DNA from: Paenibacillus plantiphilus
GTDB taxonomy: Bacteria > Bacillota > Bacilli > Paenibacillales > Paenibacillaceae
Assembly: GCF_927798095.1 (NCBI RefSeq)
Contig: NZ_CAKMMF010000012.1
Span: 112,158-176,157, forward strand
Direction of reading: 5' to 3'
DNA: 64,000 bases
A program made the position numbers and the translations under genes. Each line of letters begins with the position of its first letter. Position 1 is the first letter of the stretch. The notes under the pieces were generated by a model. It was given only the letters and a program-made list of their open reading frames with translations, made no database searches and was not told the DNA's origin. Positions 26,925 through 39,700 of this stretch are shown in pieces.

Positions 26925-26942
26925 AGTTTAAGGAGATATCGA

Positions 26943-29900
26943 ATGTGTAAACGAATTGCAAGTTTTGTGGCCTTGATAATGATTGTTATGGCATTAAGCA
27001 GTTTTTCTGCAAGCGCAGCAACTGCCAATATTGAGGGCAAGAATGAACTGCCTCAAGATATTATTGCAAAAATTGAAAAGTTTGCTCAAGAGCAATTGGA
27101 AGAGAACCATGCAACAGGCATTGCTATTGCGGTCGTCATAGGTGACAAAACCGTCTATGAAAAAGGCATAGGGACAACGGATTTACATTCAGGGAAGCAG
27201 GTTTCCCCGAATACGTTATTTGAAATCGGATCTATGAGCAAGGCGTTTACAGGGCTAGCGGTGCTTAAGCTGGTGGATGAGGGGAAAATAAAGCTTACGG
27301 ACCCAATCACCAAACATATTCCCTGGTTGAAAATGAAATATGATGGGGGTTATGCTGCAATAACAATTGAGCAGTTAATGCGCCACACGAGTGGAATACC
27401 TTTCGAATCTATTGGCTTTATTCCTGCTCGTCAGGATGAATCCGCGCTGGAAGAGACAGTAAAAACTTTGGTCGATAAGGACTTGGCGTCAAAACCAGGG
27501 GAGACCTTTACTTATGCAACAATAAACTATGATGTGCTTGGCTTGGTAGTTCAAGAAGTGAGCGGACAAGTATTCGAAGAATACATGAGAGACCATATTC
27601 TTGAACCGTTAGGATTGAATCATACTTATTTATTTAAAAACGAAGCGAAAACCAAAGAGTTGGCGAAAGGGCATAAGTTTGGATTCGGTAAAACGTTGGA
27701 ATACGAAGCCCCTGTATATCGTGGTGACACGCCCAGCTCTAAATATTTCAGTAATTTGCAGGATCTAACGTTATGGATGAAAATGCAGCTTGGCTCCATT
27801 CATTCTGCAGGTCTTCCTTCAGAATATTTCAACACATCCCATCAGCCTGGGGAGCTGCAAGATGCATTTGGCTTTTCATACGGAACAGGATGGTATGTCT
27901 CGCAGGATACGATCTCTCACGATGGCAGCACCCCCGGGTATTCATCCTATATGTTGCTAAAGCCTAGAGAGAGCTTAGGTATCGTTGTTCTTTCCAATTC
28001 ACAATCAACTTACACACGTCTTGTTGCCGACTCTATTTACTTTTCTATTAAAGGAATGGAATTTCATTATTCGGGAACGGAATATTTTGTAGGAGAGGAT
28101 CAGAAGTTTTCTACTGCAACGTATATCATGATCCCGATACTTCTCATTCTTTTCTTTTTATTTATCAAGGCGATTTATCAAATATGTCGAGGCCAAAGCA
28201 GATTTGTCGGCTTTAAGCCAACATTCTGGTATAGCATGCTCTCTTATTTATTGTTTATAGCTGGATTGTTGTCGTGTATCTACTACTCTCCCATATTTTT
28301 GTTCCGGGGCTTAACATGGTCGTTTATTTGGGTATGGGCTCCGGTAAGTGCATTTTGGGCGCTTGGCATAGGCGCAAGCATCGGCATCATTTTGGCTTCA
28401 TATTTTTTAATCTACTACCTGTTTGAAGGGAAAAACAATAAATCGTTGCTCCCCATTGTAATATTATCCATTGTTAGCGGCTTCGCAGGAGCGGGAACGA
28501 TTTTTATTTTAACGCAAGCTATACAGCTGGATTCAAAATTGAATGTACTGCTGCTTTATTTTTCAATGATCATATTTGTTTCATTAGCGGGCAATCGAAT
28601 TGTCCGTTCGAAGCTTATTAAGCAAACAAATGAAATGGTATATGAGAAAAGAGTCACCATCATAAAGAATGTATTGAAAGCGCCGTTTCAAAAAATGGAG
28701 AACCTGGATAAAGGGAAAATCCATGCTGTTTTGAATAATGATACGGAAACGATCAGTATGTTTGCAGGCGTGTTTGTCTCGGTCGTCTCCTCTGCAATCA
28801 CGCTAGTCTGTTGTTTCATTTATTTGGCTGTTCTCGATCTGTATGCATTGCTTTTTTCTTTTGTCGTTATTTTAATTGCTGCATTGATGTATTACGTTTC
28901 TGCAAACCGGGCCAATCGTTTTTGGGAGCAAAATAGAGATATCCAAAATCAATTTTTCAGATTTATTTACGATATGATTGAAGGATTTAAAGAGCTTTCG
29001 ATTCGCACGAGAAAGCGTGAAGATTTTGAAAAAGATATGATTCAAAGCTGTGAGCAAAACAAATATACGCGCATTCAAGGTGAATATAAATTCCTGAATG
29101 TAGGTATGTTCGGAGAACTTCTTTTTGTATCAATCATCGGCGCGGTTGTATTTGTATTTCCGATTTTATTTGACAAACTGGATCGAACCCAACTGCTCAC
29201 GTATGTCTTTGTATTTCTTTATATGCATGGACCTGTAAACGTGCTGCTGAACGTCATTCCCCAAATTCTTCAAATCAGAATAAGCTGGAAGCGAATGAAT
29301 ATGACGTTAAATGAAGTCTCGCAGTTAAGCGAGGATCATCATTCTGTACACAACGCAGCTGACACTCAGTATTCGAGTGTACATATGCAATTAAAAGATG
29401 TGGTGTTTCAGCACATAGACCAGGATGACAAAACATTCACACTGGGTCCTCTTAATACGGAATTTCGATCAGGTGAGATCGTATTCATCACAGGCGGTAA
29501 CGGCAGCGGGAAATCCACGCTGGCTAAGCTCGTTACAGGCCTGTATATTCCGCAAGGCGGAGCGATCATGCTGAATGGCAGTAAGATGGATCACAGAGAG
29601 CTGGGTGATCAATTCTCGGTCGTCTTTAGTGGAAATTACCTGTTTGACAAGCTGTATGGCACAGACTATGAGAATAGGCTGCCGGAGATCGACCACTATC
29701 TCAAAACGCTTGGTTTGGATAATAAAATAAATCTGGAAGCCGGAAACTTCTCAGGCGCGATGCTTTCCACGGGGCAGAAGAAAAGATTAGCTTTGCTCAT
29801 CAGCTTTATAGAAGATGCTCCAATTTACTTATTTGATGAATGGGCTGCTGAGCAAGACCCGGAATTCAGACGTTTTTTCTATCAACACCTTCTTCCCGAA

Positions 29901-30038
29901 CTTAAAGAGAAAGGAAAATGCGTGATCATTATTTCGCATGATGATGCCTACTTCCATGTAGCTGACAGGCTAATGAAAATGGACGGTGGACAAATGACCG
30001 AGCAGGCAAAGGGCGAAGAAGCTCTTCACGCAGGTTAA
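26943..30038 (+). CDS. S12 serine peptidase fused to cyclic-peptide-type ABC exporter
   Basis: A 1031-residue two-part protein. After a signal peptide (1-26), residues about 35-375 form a beta-lactamase/S12 peptidase domain with S97-M-S-K100, Tyr191 in TYATINYD and an HDG motif (SHDGSTPGY). Several membrane helices follow (about 395-500), then an ABC exporter of the cyclic-peptide type: a membrane domain (about 500-780), Walker A GGNGSGKST (about 850), signature LSTGQKKRLAL and Walker B IYLFDEWAAEQD. ClbP/ZmaM-type peptidases remove an acyl-aminoacyl prodrug piece outside the membrane, and some are fused to ABC domains (from memory). A similar export-coupled cleavage is inferred here. It lies between NRPS 1 and the thioesterase in the same operon. 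Confidence 0.88.
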   Translation: MCKRIASFVALIMIVMALSSFSASAATANIEGKNELPQDIIAKIEKFAQEQLEENHATGIAIAVVIGDKTVYEKGIGTTDLHSGKQVSPNTLFEIGSMSKAFTGLAVLKLVDEGKIKLTDPITKHIPWLKMKYDGGYAAITIEQLMRHTSGIPFESIGFIPARQDESALEETVKTLVDKDLASKPGETFTYATINYDVLGLVVQEVSGQVFEEYMRDHILEPLGLNHTYLFKNEAKTKELAKGHKFGFGKTLEYEAPVYRGDTPSSKYFSNLQDLTLWMKMQLGSIHSAGLPSEYFNTSHQPGELQDAFGFSYGTGWYVSQDTISHDGSTPGYSSYMLLKPRESLGIVVLSNSQSTYTRLVADSIYFSIKGMEFHYSGTEYFVGEDQKFSTATYIMIPILLILFFLFIKAIYQICRGQSRFVGFKPTFWYSMLSYLLFIAGLLSCIYYSPIFLFRGLTWSFIWVWAPVSAFWALGIGASIGIILASYFLIYYLFEGKNNKSLLPIVILSIVSGFAGAGTIFILTQAIQLDSKLNVLLLYFSMIIFVSLAGNRIVRSKLIKQTNEMVYEKRVTIIKNVLKAPFQKMENLDKGKIHAVLNNDTETISMFAGVFVSVVSSAITLVCCFIYLAVLDLYALLFSFVVILIAALMYYVSANRANRFWEQNRDIQNQFFRFIYDMIEGFKELSIRTRKREDFEKDMIQSCEQNKYTRIQGEYKFLNVGMFGELLFVSIIGAVVFVFPILFDKLDRTQLLTYVFVFLYMHGPVNVLLNVIPQILQIRISWKRMNMTLNEVSQLSEDHHSVHNAADTQYSSVHMQLKDVVFQHIDQDDKTFTLGPLNTEFRSGEIVFITGGNGSGKSTLAKLVTGLYIPQGGAIMLNGSKMDHRELGDQFSVVFSGNYLFDKLYGTDYENRLPEIDHYLKTLGLDNKINLEAGNFSGAMLSTGQKKRLALLISFIEDAPIYLFDEWAAEQDPEFRRFFYQHLLPELKEKGKCVIIISHDDAYFHVADRLMKMDGGQMTEQAKGEEALHAG

Positions 30039-30039
30039 G

Positions 30040-30783
30040 ATGATGAAGCCACTTAAACTGTTTTGTTTCCCGTACGCCGGTGGTTCTGCTTATTCTTATA
30101 ACGATTGGAATGGTTGGTTTCATAAATCGATCCAACTCATTCCGATAGAGCTTTCCGGAAGAGGAAGTAGATTCGAAGATTCGCTGTACGACAATTTCGA
30201 TGAAGCTGTTCAAGATTTATATGTGCAAATCAAACCCCATTTGGATGGGACGCCCTTTGCATTTTTCGGACATAGTATGGGCAGCCTGCTGTCTTTCGAA
30301 TTAGCCAGATTGCTCATTCAAAATAATGACCGTACACCCGAGCTGCTATTCTTCTCAGGGTGTACTGCCCCTCATAAAGTGAAAAGAGAAAAGCTGCTGC
30401 ATACATTGGATGATCGGGAGTTTCTCGAAGAGATCAAGAAGATGGAGGGGACACCCTCCGATTTCTTTCAAAACGATGAATTAATGGCGTTCTATTTGCC
30501 GATTTTGAGAAACGATTTTAGAATCGTTGAGCAATATGTTTATAAGGAAATGGACGTTAGATTTCCATGCAGTATTATGATTCTGCACGGTAGTGAAGAG
30601 AAAGGCATGGAAGGGGTCAAGGAATGGGGGAAGTTTACTTGCAAACGATCCAGCATTCATGTATTTCCCGGAGGACATTTCTTTATACATAAGGAAGCGC
30701 AGCAAGTGGCAAGACGGATCAACAACACTTTGTTGAGCATTATTTCAGCAAAAATACAGCAAGGAGTTAATAACTATGCTTAA
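30040..30783 (+). CDS. Type II thioesterase (NRPS editing, GrsT-like)
   Basis: This 247-residue alpha/beta hydrolase opens with LKLFCFPYAGGSAYSYNDW, has the nucleophile Ser79 in GHSMGS and the base His213 in PGGHFF, as in stand-alone thioesterases of NRPS clusters. These cleave wrong or stalled acyl groups off carrier domains. It starts one base after the exporter stop and overlaps the next NRPS by 8 bases (ATGCTTAA), so it is translationally coupled within the operon. Confidence 0.93.
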   Translation: MMKPLKLFCFPYAGGSAYSYNDWNGWFHKSIQLIPIELSGRGSRFEDSLYDNFDEAVQDLYVQIKPHLDGTPFAFFGHSMGSLLSFELARLLIQNNDRTPELLFFSGCTAPHKVKREKLLHTLDDREFLEEIKKMEGTPSDFFQNDELMAFYLPILRNDFRIVEQYVYKEMDVRFPCSIMILHGSEEKGMEGVKEWGKFTCKRSSIHVFPGGHFFIHKEAQQVARRINNTLLSIISAKIQQGVNNYA

Positions 30784-33700
30784 AAGCGGTAAATTAGATA
30801 GAAGCAATATGGAGGATATTATCGCGTTAACCCCTTTGCAAGAAGGCTTGCTCTTTCATTATATTCAAAACCCGCATAGTGAATTATACTTCGAACAGTT
30901 ATCTTTAAGGTTAAAAGGCCGTCTCGATGACGACATATTCGTTCAATCCTGGAACCACTTAATTGAAGCGAATGAAGTGCTTCGTTCCGTCATTAGATGG
31001 GAGAAGCTTGAAAAGCCGTTGCAAATCATAGTAAAGCAAATACTCCCTCCGATTTACAGGCAGGATCTGAGCCATCTTGCCCAAGAAGAAACGGAGGGAG
31101 GTTTGTTATTCATCAAGGAAGAGGACCGAAAGCGTGCTATAGATATAACGCTGGAGCCCTATCGAATAACGTTATGCAAAATAAGCGATACAGAATATGA
31201 GATGATTTTCAGCAGCCATCATATTTTGCTGGATGGTTGGAGCTATGGCGTTCTTTTCAAGGAATTTATTGAGATCTACAGTTCGATTGCTGATCATCAA
31301 CCTGTAATTTTACCTGAGAAAACGAAGTTCAAGCAGTTCGTGAACTGGATTCAAAACCGAGACAAAACAAGCCATCACCTGTATTGGAAGGAATATTTGG
31401 AAGGGTTTCACACGAAAACGCAGCTCCCTGTCCGCCATGGCATTCAAGACAATGCAGGCTTTTCCAGCATCCGGACGGATCTATCAATCGAGCTTGCAAC
31501 TACACTTCATGAATTTGTTAAACAGCACAAAATTTCACTCGCCTCATTATTTTACACGGCATGGGCGCTCACTTTGCATGGCTATAACGGCAGCTCTGAC
31601 ATCGTTTTCGGGTCAACCGTGTCGGGAAGAACACCAGAAATAAAAGGAATCGAACATATCGCAGGTTTATTTATTAATACACTGCCGCTTCGTGTTCAAG
31701 TGGAACCGCATGAAAGCATCTCTCATTTGCTGAGCCATGTCCATCAATCTTGTATTGAAAGGGAGAAATTCTCGTCCACTCCAATCCTGGATATTAAGGA
31801 GGCAAGCGGATATTCTCAACCAGGGGAATTGTTCGACTCATTGGTTATTGTAGAAAACTATCCGCTCGATCATCAGTTGAAGCATGGCAGATACGCGCTT
31901 CAATTGACGGAGTACGCCATGTTCGAGGTAACGCACTATCCCTTGACACTTCTGATCTCAGCCTTTGGGGAAATTTCATTTGAATTCAAATATAATAAAC
32001 AGATTTTCGAGGCGCATGCGGTTAACGAGTTGTGTGAGCGATTTAAACATGTTCTGGGTGAGCTTATCAGCAAGCCGGAGGGCACCGTTCAAGAAATTGA
32101 ATGGCTTACGGAAACGGAAAAAACGCAAATACTATCCATGTTTAACGATACAGATCAGGCTGTATTAAACGACAAACTTATTCACGAATTATTCGAAGAG
32201 CAAGCGGAGCAAACGCCTGATAGCATTGCGCTAACTTATCAAAACGTCCAGTTGACCTACCGTGAGTTAAATGAACAAGCGAACCGATTGGCCAATTACC
32301 TGAATAGATCTTATGAGCCTCAGCCCAATGACAGGATCGGCATTCTGATGGATCGGTCTGAGAAAATGATGGTTGGCTTGTTAGCGGTTTTGAAGACGGG
32401 AGCTTCTTATGTTCCCTTAGATCCTGCTTATCCTCAAGATCGGATACAGTATGTTATCGAAGATAGCGGAATGAAGCTGCTTATTACGGAGAGTAAACAT
32501 GCCGGCAAGGCGAACGGAATAGTAGAGCATGTCGTCCCAATGGACTTCAATTGGAGGGACATTGTATCGTCAAGCCCGGAAAACCTTGTATCCCAGCAGT
32601 CTGCCGAGACCTTGGCTTACGTTATCTATACTTCGGGGTCGACAGGGAAGCCCAAAGGAGTCATGGTAACCCATCGCAACGTTCATAATTTCTTTTTGTC
32701 CATGGATCAAAGAGTTGGCGGCACTTCAGATGATTGTCTTCTAGCGGTGACGACCATTTCCTTCGATATATCGGTGCTGGAGCTATTATGGACATTAACG
32801 CGAGGGATCTCCGTTGTATTAGGCAATGATTTAGAACAAGGTCTTGGTAATTACGACGATTACTTATCGCTGCGGAAGGCAGCAACGATTGACTTCAGTT
32901 TATTCTTCTTTTCAAGCTATGATCATGATGGGGAGCGGCAAAAGTATGGGCTGTTGATGGATAGTGTGAAATATGCGGATCGCAATGGCTATCAAGCGGT
33001 TTGGACGCCCGAGCGTCATTTCCATGAATTTGGAGGGTTGTTTCCAAACCCATCTGTCCTATCAAGCGCGTTGTCCATGGTAACGGAGAACATTGGGATC
33101 AGATCGGGGAGTGTCGTGGCGCCGCTTCACCATCCGATTCGATTGGCCGAAGAGTGGGCTGTAGTCGATCAGTTGTCAAATGGACGAACGGGCGTTTCTT
33201 TCGCAGCTGGATGGCACGCGGATGATTTCATTCTAGCACCTGAGGCATATCAGGCTCGGTCTGCCAAAATGCTAGAGCAGATCGATCTGTTTAAACGGCT
33301 TTGGAGAGGCGAAGCCGTGGAATTCAATAACGGAACGGGACAACCTGTTTCCGTGAAAACCTATCCTAGACCTGTTCAACAAAATATACCGATTTGGATC
33401 ACCACTGGGGGAAATAAGGAAACCTTTGTCCAAGCGGGCAAGCTGGGTGCTAATGTATTGACTCATTTATTAGGTCAAGATCTGGAGGCGCTGGAGCAAA
33501 ACATTGATTTATACCGTCGCTCTCTAGCCGAACACGGACATTCTCCAGATACTTGTAAAGTAACTCTAATGCTGCATACCTATATTTCGGATGATCTGGA
33601 AGCAGTTCGAGAAAAGGTGAAGGGTCCATTCTGCAATTATTTGCGCTCCAGTGTAGATTTAATTCGCAATTTGGCTCGAAGCCTGCAGATGGAGGATGCT

Positions 33701-36700
33701 GCATTATCCGATGAGGTGATGGAGCAATTACTGGAGGTTGCATTCGATAAATATTGGCAAGCAGCAGCACTGCTTGGGACGCCCGAATCATGCGAACGGA
33801 TGGTAAGGAAGCTTATTGCTATCGGTGTAGATGAGATTGCATGTTTGGTCGATTTCGGAATCGATTATGATTCCGTTATGGAAGGATTAGACCAGCTGAC
33901 TACATTAAAACAGAAATTTACACATCAAGAAACATCATTGAAGCCGGTAAACAAGCCAATTACAATGTTTCAATGTACACCATCGAGAATGAAAATGCTT
34001 TTGAATGACGCCCATTCCTCCCGTTTTATCAAGTCTCTTAAAACCGTGCTTGTTGGAGGGGAAGCTTTCGATGAACAATTGGCTATGGATTTGAGGCGGC
34101 ATACGGATGCACGGATGATCAATATGTACGGACCAACGGAAACGACGATTTGGTCATCGACATATGAGATCGGTGAAGATGGTTTTGTTTGTATCGGCAA
34201 GCCGATTCTGAATACGAAGTTCTTGATCCTGGATCACTATCATCGGCTCGTTCCAGTGGGTGTTAAAGGAGAAATATGGATTGGTGGGGACGGAGTAAGC
34301 CAAGGCTATATTAATCGAACAGAACTGACAGAAGAGAGATTTATCTCAAGCCCATTCCATCCTGGGGAACGTTTGTATAAGACGGGGGATGTGGGAAGAT
34401 GGCTGCCTGATGGACGTTTGGAATGTTTGGGTCGTATAGACCAGCAGGTCAAAATTCGTGGGTATCGGATTGAGCTGGGCGAAATTGAATCCAATTTGCT
34501 CCTGCATCCTGCAATTCGAGAAGCTGCCGTTATCGTCTGGGAAGACCAACACGAGCAATCCTTATTGTGCGCTTATTATGTATCGGACGAGCCTGTCGCT
34601 TTCGATGAGCTAACAGCTTATTTATCCTTGTCATTGCCGGATTACATGATTCCGTCTTCTTACGTTCAACTTGAGGCGATGCCGTTAACACCAAACGGCA
34701 AGATTGATCGCAAGGAGCTACCTGAGCCGGCGGCGATCATAGATGATGGTCTTGATTATGTGGCCCCTGCTAATGAAATCGAGAGAAAGCTTGTTTCTAT
34801 ATGGGAGGAAATATTGAGCGTCCAAAATATTGGAACAAGGCATCACTTTTTCAAAATTGGCGGCCACTCTTTAAGAGCTACGCTGCTCATGTCGAGAATC
34901 AACAAGGAGTGGGATGTGGAGATTCCGCTCAGTGTGATTTTTAAACGTCCTACGATCGCTGAGCTTGCAATAGCTATAACTATGGCAGGAAATTCATTCT
35001 TCGTGCCCATCCCTAATGTGGAATGGAGGATGTATTATCCGGTTTCATCCGAACAAAAGAGGATGTATGTACTCAACCAACTTTCGGAAAGTAACAAAAG
35101 CTACAATGAAACCGTATTTATGCAGATGGATGGGGAGTTGCAGGTTGATAAGGTTCAGCATTGCATTCGTCTGCTTACGCTCAGGCATGAAGTGCTGCGT
35201 ACCTCCTTTCATTTGGTAGAAGGAGAACTCGTTCAAACTGTTCAAGAGGAAGTGGATTCCTCTATGGAGATTCTGCCGACTCAAGAGGACTCGATAGAAG
35301 CGGTACTAGAGAAGTTTATTCGGCCATTCGATCTCGAACAGGCTCCGTTGTTCAGATTCGGGCTCTTTAGCTTGAATCCTAGAAAACATATTTTTGCTTT
35401 TGATATCCACCATATTATTTCCGATGGAATTTCCATGGATATTTTCCTGAGGGAATTTACACAGTTGTATCAGGATCAGGATCAGTGTCTGCCAGAGACT
35501 AGAATTCAGTATAAGGACTACGCCGTATGGCAACAAGGATTTCAATCTAGTCCTCGTTTTTTGAAACAAAAGAAATTCTGGTCGGAGCAGCTGACAGGCG
35601 AGCTTCCTTTATTGAATTTGCCACTCGATTACGCTAGACCGTCTGTAAGAACGTATGCTGGAGATAGAGTAACTGTATCTATCGACCCTAAATTACTAGA
35701 CGATCTAAAGCTGTTCTCATACCGTTCAGAGACGACGATGTTCATGATTTTGTTATCTGCATACTCTGTACTTCTTTCCAAATATACCGGACAAACCGAT
35801 ATTATTGTCGGTACTCCCGTAGCGGGAAGACAGCATGCGGATACGCATCAAGTCATGGGGCTGTTTCTAAACACGTTGGCTATTCGATGCTTTCCGGAGC
35901 CTGACCAAACAGCTATTCAATATTTGCATAGCATTAAGGATACCTCATTAAAAGCATTCGAGAATCAAAGTTATCCTTTTGAGGAGGTCGTTTCCTCACT
36001 TGATCTGCGTCAAGATCTAAGCAGAAACCCGTTGGTGGAAACGATGTTTGTATTGCAAAATGCATCCAATTCCCAAATTTCATTTGGAGATGCTTCGCTA
36101 AGGCCATATCCCCTCCATAACAAGCTTACAAAGTTTGATCTTACTTTAAACGTTGCGGAAGCAGGGGACGGTCTAAGCTGCAGATTTGATTTTTGCACCT
36201 CATTGTTCGAAAAAGAAACGATTGAAAGGTTATCTGAGCATTTTATAAACATATTGAATTTTATAGTATCGCACCCTCAATCCAGCCTCTCTTCCATTGA
36301 GCTGCCCGATGAAGCGGAGAAAGCCCAGCTGCTGGAGCGCTTCAACGATACGGAAGCGTCGTATCCGTCGGATCGAACGATCCACAGCCTGTTCGAGGAG
36401 CAGGTGCGGAAGACGCCGGACCATGTGGCTGTGGTGCATGAAGAGGAGCGTCTGACATATGCGGAGCTGAATGCGCGGGCGAACCGGTTGGCGCATGTGC
36501 TGAGGAAGCAAGGAGTGGGACCGGATGAGATCGTTGGCCTGATATTGGAGCGTTCGGTGGACATGATCGTGGGCATCATGGGGATCTTGAAGGCCGGGGG
36601 AGCCTACCTGCCGATTGATCCAGACTATCCGGCGGACCGCATCCGATTCATGCTTGAGAACAGCGGGACGAAGTGGTTGGTTATAGACCCCGCGATTTCG

Positions 36701-39700
36701 GAACAACCGGTGTTTGGGGGCACCCTCATCCGGCTGGATGAAGCGGAGCTGGCAGGGCGAGACCGCTCGAATTCGGAGCTGCCAGGCTCGAATCCGGAGT
36801 TGGCAGGACGAGATTCTTTGAATCCCGATTGGGTGAACGGTCCGAGTGATCTGGCGTATGTGATTTATACCTCGGGAACGACGGGGACGCCGAAGGGAAC
36901 GCTGATCGAGCATCGGAACGTGGTGAGGCTGCTGGTGAATGATCGGCAACCGTTTGCGTTTGGCGAAGAGGATGTGTGGACGTTGTTCCATTCCTACTGC
37001 TTCGATTTCTCGGTATGGGAAATGTATGGCGCTTTGTTAAACGGAGGCCGGCTTATCGTGGTGCCGAAGGAAACGGTGCGGGACCCAGCGGCCTTCGCGA
37101 AGCTGCTGGTGGATACGGGTACGACGGTGCTGAACCAGACGCCAGCGGCGTTCTATGCGCTGGCAGAGCGAGAAGCGGAGAATGGAAAGGAACTGGCGCT
37201 GAGGTACGTCATCTTCGGCGGTGAAGCGCTGAAGCCGGTGATGCTGAAGGATTTCCATGAAAGGTATCCAGAGACGAAGCTGGTGAATATGTACGGCATT
37301 ACGGAAACGACGGTGCATGTGACGTACAAGGAAATCACGGCGGACGAAATCGAAAGGAACGCCAGCAGCATCGGCAAGCCGATCCCGACCCTCACGGCCT
37401 ATATTCTGGATAGTCAGCGGAGACTAGTGCCAATAGGGGTAACTGGGGAGCTGTATGTAGGAGGCGAAGGGGTATGCCGAGGCTACTTGAACCGACCGGA
37501 ATTAACGGCGGAGCGATTCGTGGAGAACCCATATGTGCCGGGAGAGCGGCTGTACAAAACGGGAGATTGGGCAAGATGGCTGCCAAACGGTGAAATGGAG
37601 TACTACGGACGAATCGACGAGCAGGTGAAGATTCGAGGGTATCGGATCGAGCTTGGAGAGATCGAAGCGGCGATCCTGCAGGAGCCTACCGTCCGCGAAG
37701 CAGTGGTGATGGCGAAAGAGGATCGGGATGGCAGCCTGTACCTGTGCGCGTACATTTCGGTGGCGGCAGACAAGGAAGGAGAAGCGGAGCCAGCAGGCAA
37801 GGAAGGAGAAGTCGCAGCAGGGGGCAAGGAAGGCAAAGCGACCGCAGAGGTGAAGGCGTCACTGCAGCGGAAGCTGCCGGCGTATATGGTGCCGTCCGCC
37901 TTCGTCGCGTTGGAGAAACTGCCGCTGACGGCCAATGGCAAAATTGACCGCAAAGCGTTGCCGGAGCCGGAGCAAGGGTCCGCAGGCATGCCATACGAGG
38001 CGCCGGTCACGGCGATGGAAGCTGGGCTGGCCCGGCTGTGGGAGGACATTCTCGGCGTGGAACGGATTGGCGCGGCGGATAATTTCTTCGAGCGTGGAGG
38101 CCATTCGCTGCGGGCGATGACGCTGCTCTCGCGGATGCACAAGGAATGGAACGTGCAGATGCCGCTGAAGACGATCTTCGAATCGCCGACTTTGCGCGGA
38201 TTGGCGCAGGCGATCCAGGCGATCGAAGGGCTGGCGGTAAACCCTTACGCGGCCATCGAACCGGTGGAGGGCCGGACGTATTATCCGGTCTCGCCAGCTC
38301 AAAGGCGTATGTTGATTTTGCAGCAGCTGGAAGGCGCCGAGGTAAGCTACAACATGCCGGCAGTGCTAATGATGGAAGGTCCATTGGATCGCTCACGGTT
38401 GGAGACAGCATTTGCCCATCTGGTGGCGCGTCATGAATCGTTGAGGACATCGTTTGAATGGGTGGATGGAGAGCCGGTGCAGCGCGTGCATGGAGAGGTG
38501 CCGTTCACCATTTCATGGGAGAGCTGCAGCGAGGGAGAGGTAGCATCTCGGGTAGAGGCTTTCATCCGTCCGTTCGACCTGGAGTCTGCGCCGCTGCTGC
38601 GGGTCGGTCTGCTGCATCTGTCAGAGGAGCGTCATGTGCTGCTGTACGACATGCATCATATTATCTCTGATGGTGTATCCATGGGTGTGCTGGAGCAGGA
38701 ATTTGCTGTGCTGTATCGGGGAGATGAGCTGATTCCTTTGCGGATTCAGTACAAGGATTACACGGTGTGGCAGAACGAGCGTCTAGGTGACAAGCGTCTA
38801 GGTGCAGAAGAGCTGGCGAAGCAGGAAGACTACTGGAAGGATGTCTTCTCGGGGGACATCCCAGTGCTATCGATGCCGACGGATCATGCGCGGCCTGTGG
38901 TGCGCAGCTTCGAGGGCGATCACATCGGGTTCACGGTGGAAGCGGAGCTGGCGGAGCGACTGCGCCAGATGGGTGCAGATCAGGGAGCGACGCTGTACAT
39001 GGTGCTGTTGGCGGCGTATACAGCGCTGCTGTCCCACTATACGGGTCAAGAGGATATCGTCGTGGGTACGCCGGTGGCGGGAAGACCGCATGCGGATTTG
39101 GAGCAGATGATCGGGATGTTCGTGGGTACGCTGGCTTTGCGGAACTATCCGTCAGGAGAGAAGCGGTTCGCGGAATTCGTAGAGGAAGTGAAACAGCGGG
39201 TGCTGCAGGCGTTTGAACACCAGGATTATCCGTTTGAGGAGCTGGTGGAGAAGCTGGATGTGGCGCGGGATATGAGCCGGAACCCGCTGTTCGATACGAT
39301 GTTTGTGCTGCAAAACCTGGAGCGCCGGGAGACGGAGCTGGAAGGCTTGCGGCTGAGCCCGTACGCTGCGGGGAACGGGGCTGCGAAATTCGACCTTGCG
39401 CTGACGGCGGCAGAGGGAGCAGACGATGGAGCGGCAGGGCTGTACTTCACGCTGGACTACAGCACAGCGCTGTATGAGCGGCAGACGATGGAGCGGCTTG
39501 CGGACCATTTCAGCCGGTTGTTGGAGCAATTGGCGGCGAACCCGGACATGAAGCTGGCGGACATCGAAATGGTTAGTGTTGATGAAAAAAATCAATTATT
39601 ACATGTATTCAACGATACGCAAGCGTCATATCCGTCAGATCGAACGATCCACAGCCTGTTCGAGGAGCAGGTGCGTAAGACGCCAGACCATGTCGCCGTG

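Noticed and set aside
26943..28100. Stand-alone class C beta-lactamase giving self-resistance
   Set aside because: The domain is continuous with an ABC exporter in one frame, and the Tyr motif reads YAT, not YAN/YSN. A peptide-processing role fits better.
36230..36991. Long minus-strand reading frames throughout the GC-rich NRPS region (many of 100-426 residues, up to 61401-62681)
   Set aside because: They recur at each repeated NRPS unit with the same Arg/Pro/His-rich sequences, mirror the plus-strand frame, and lack ribosome binding sites. They are shadows of the coding strand.
37769..37843. CRISPR-like or regulatory tandem repeat
   Set aside because: It is a short in-frame coding repeat inside an A domain, with no spacers.
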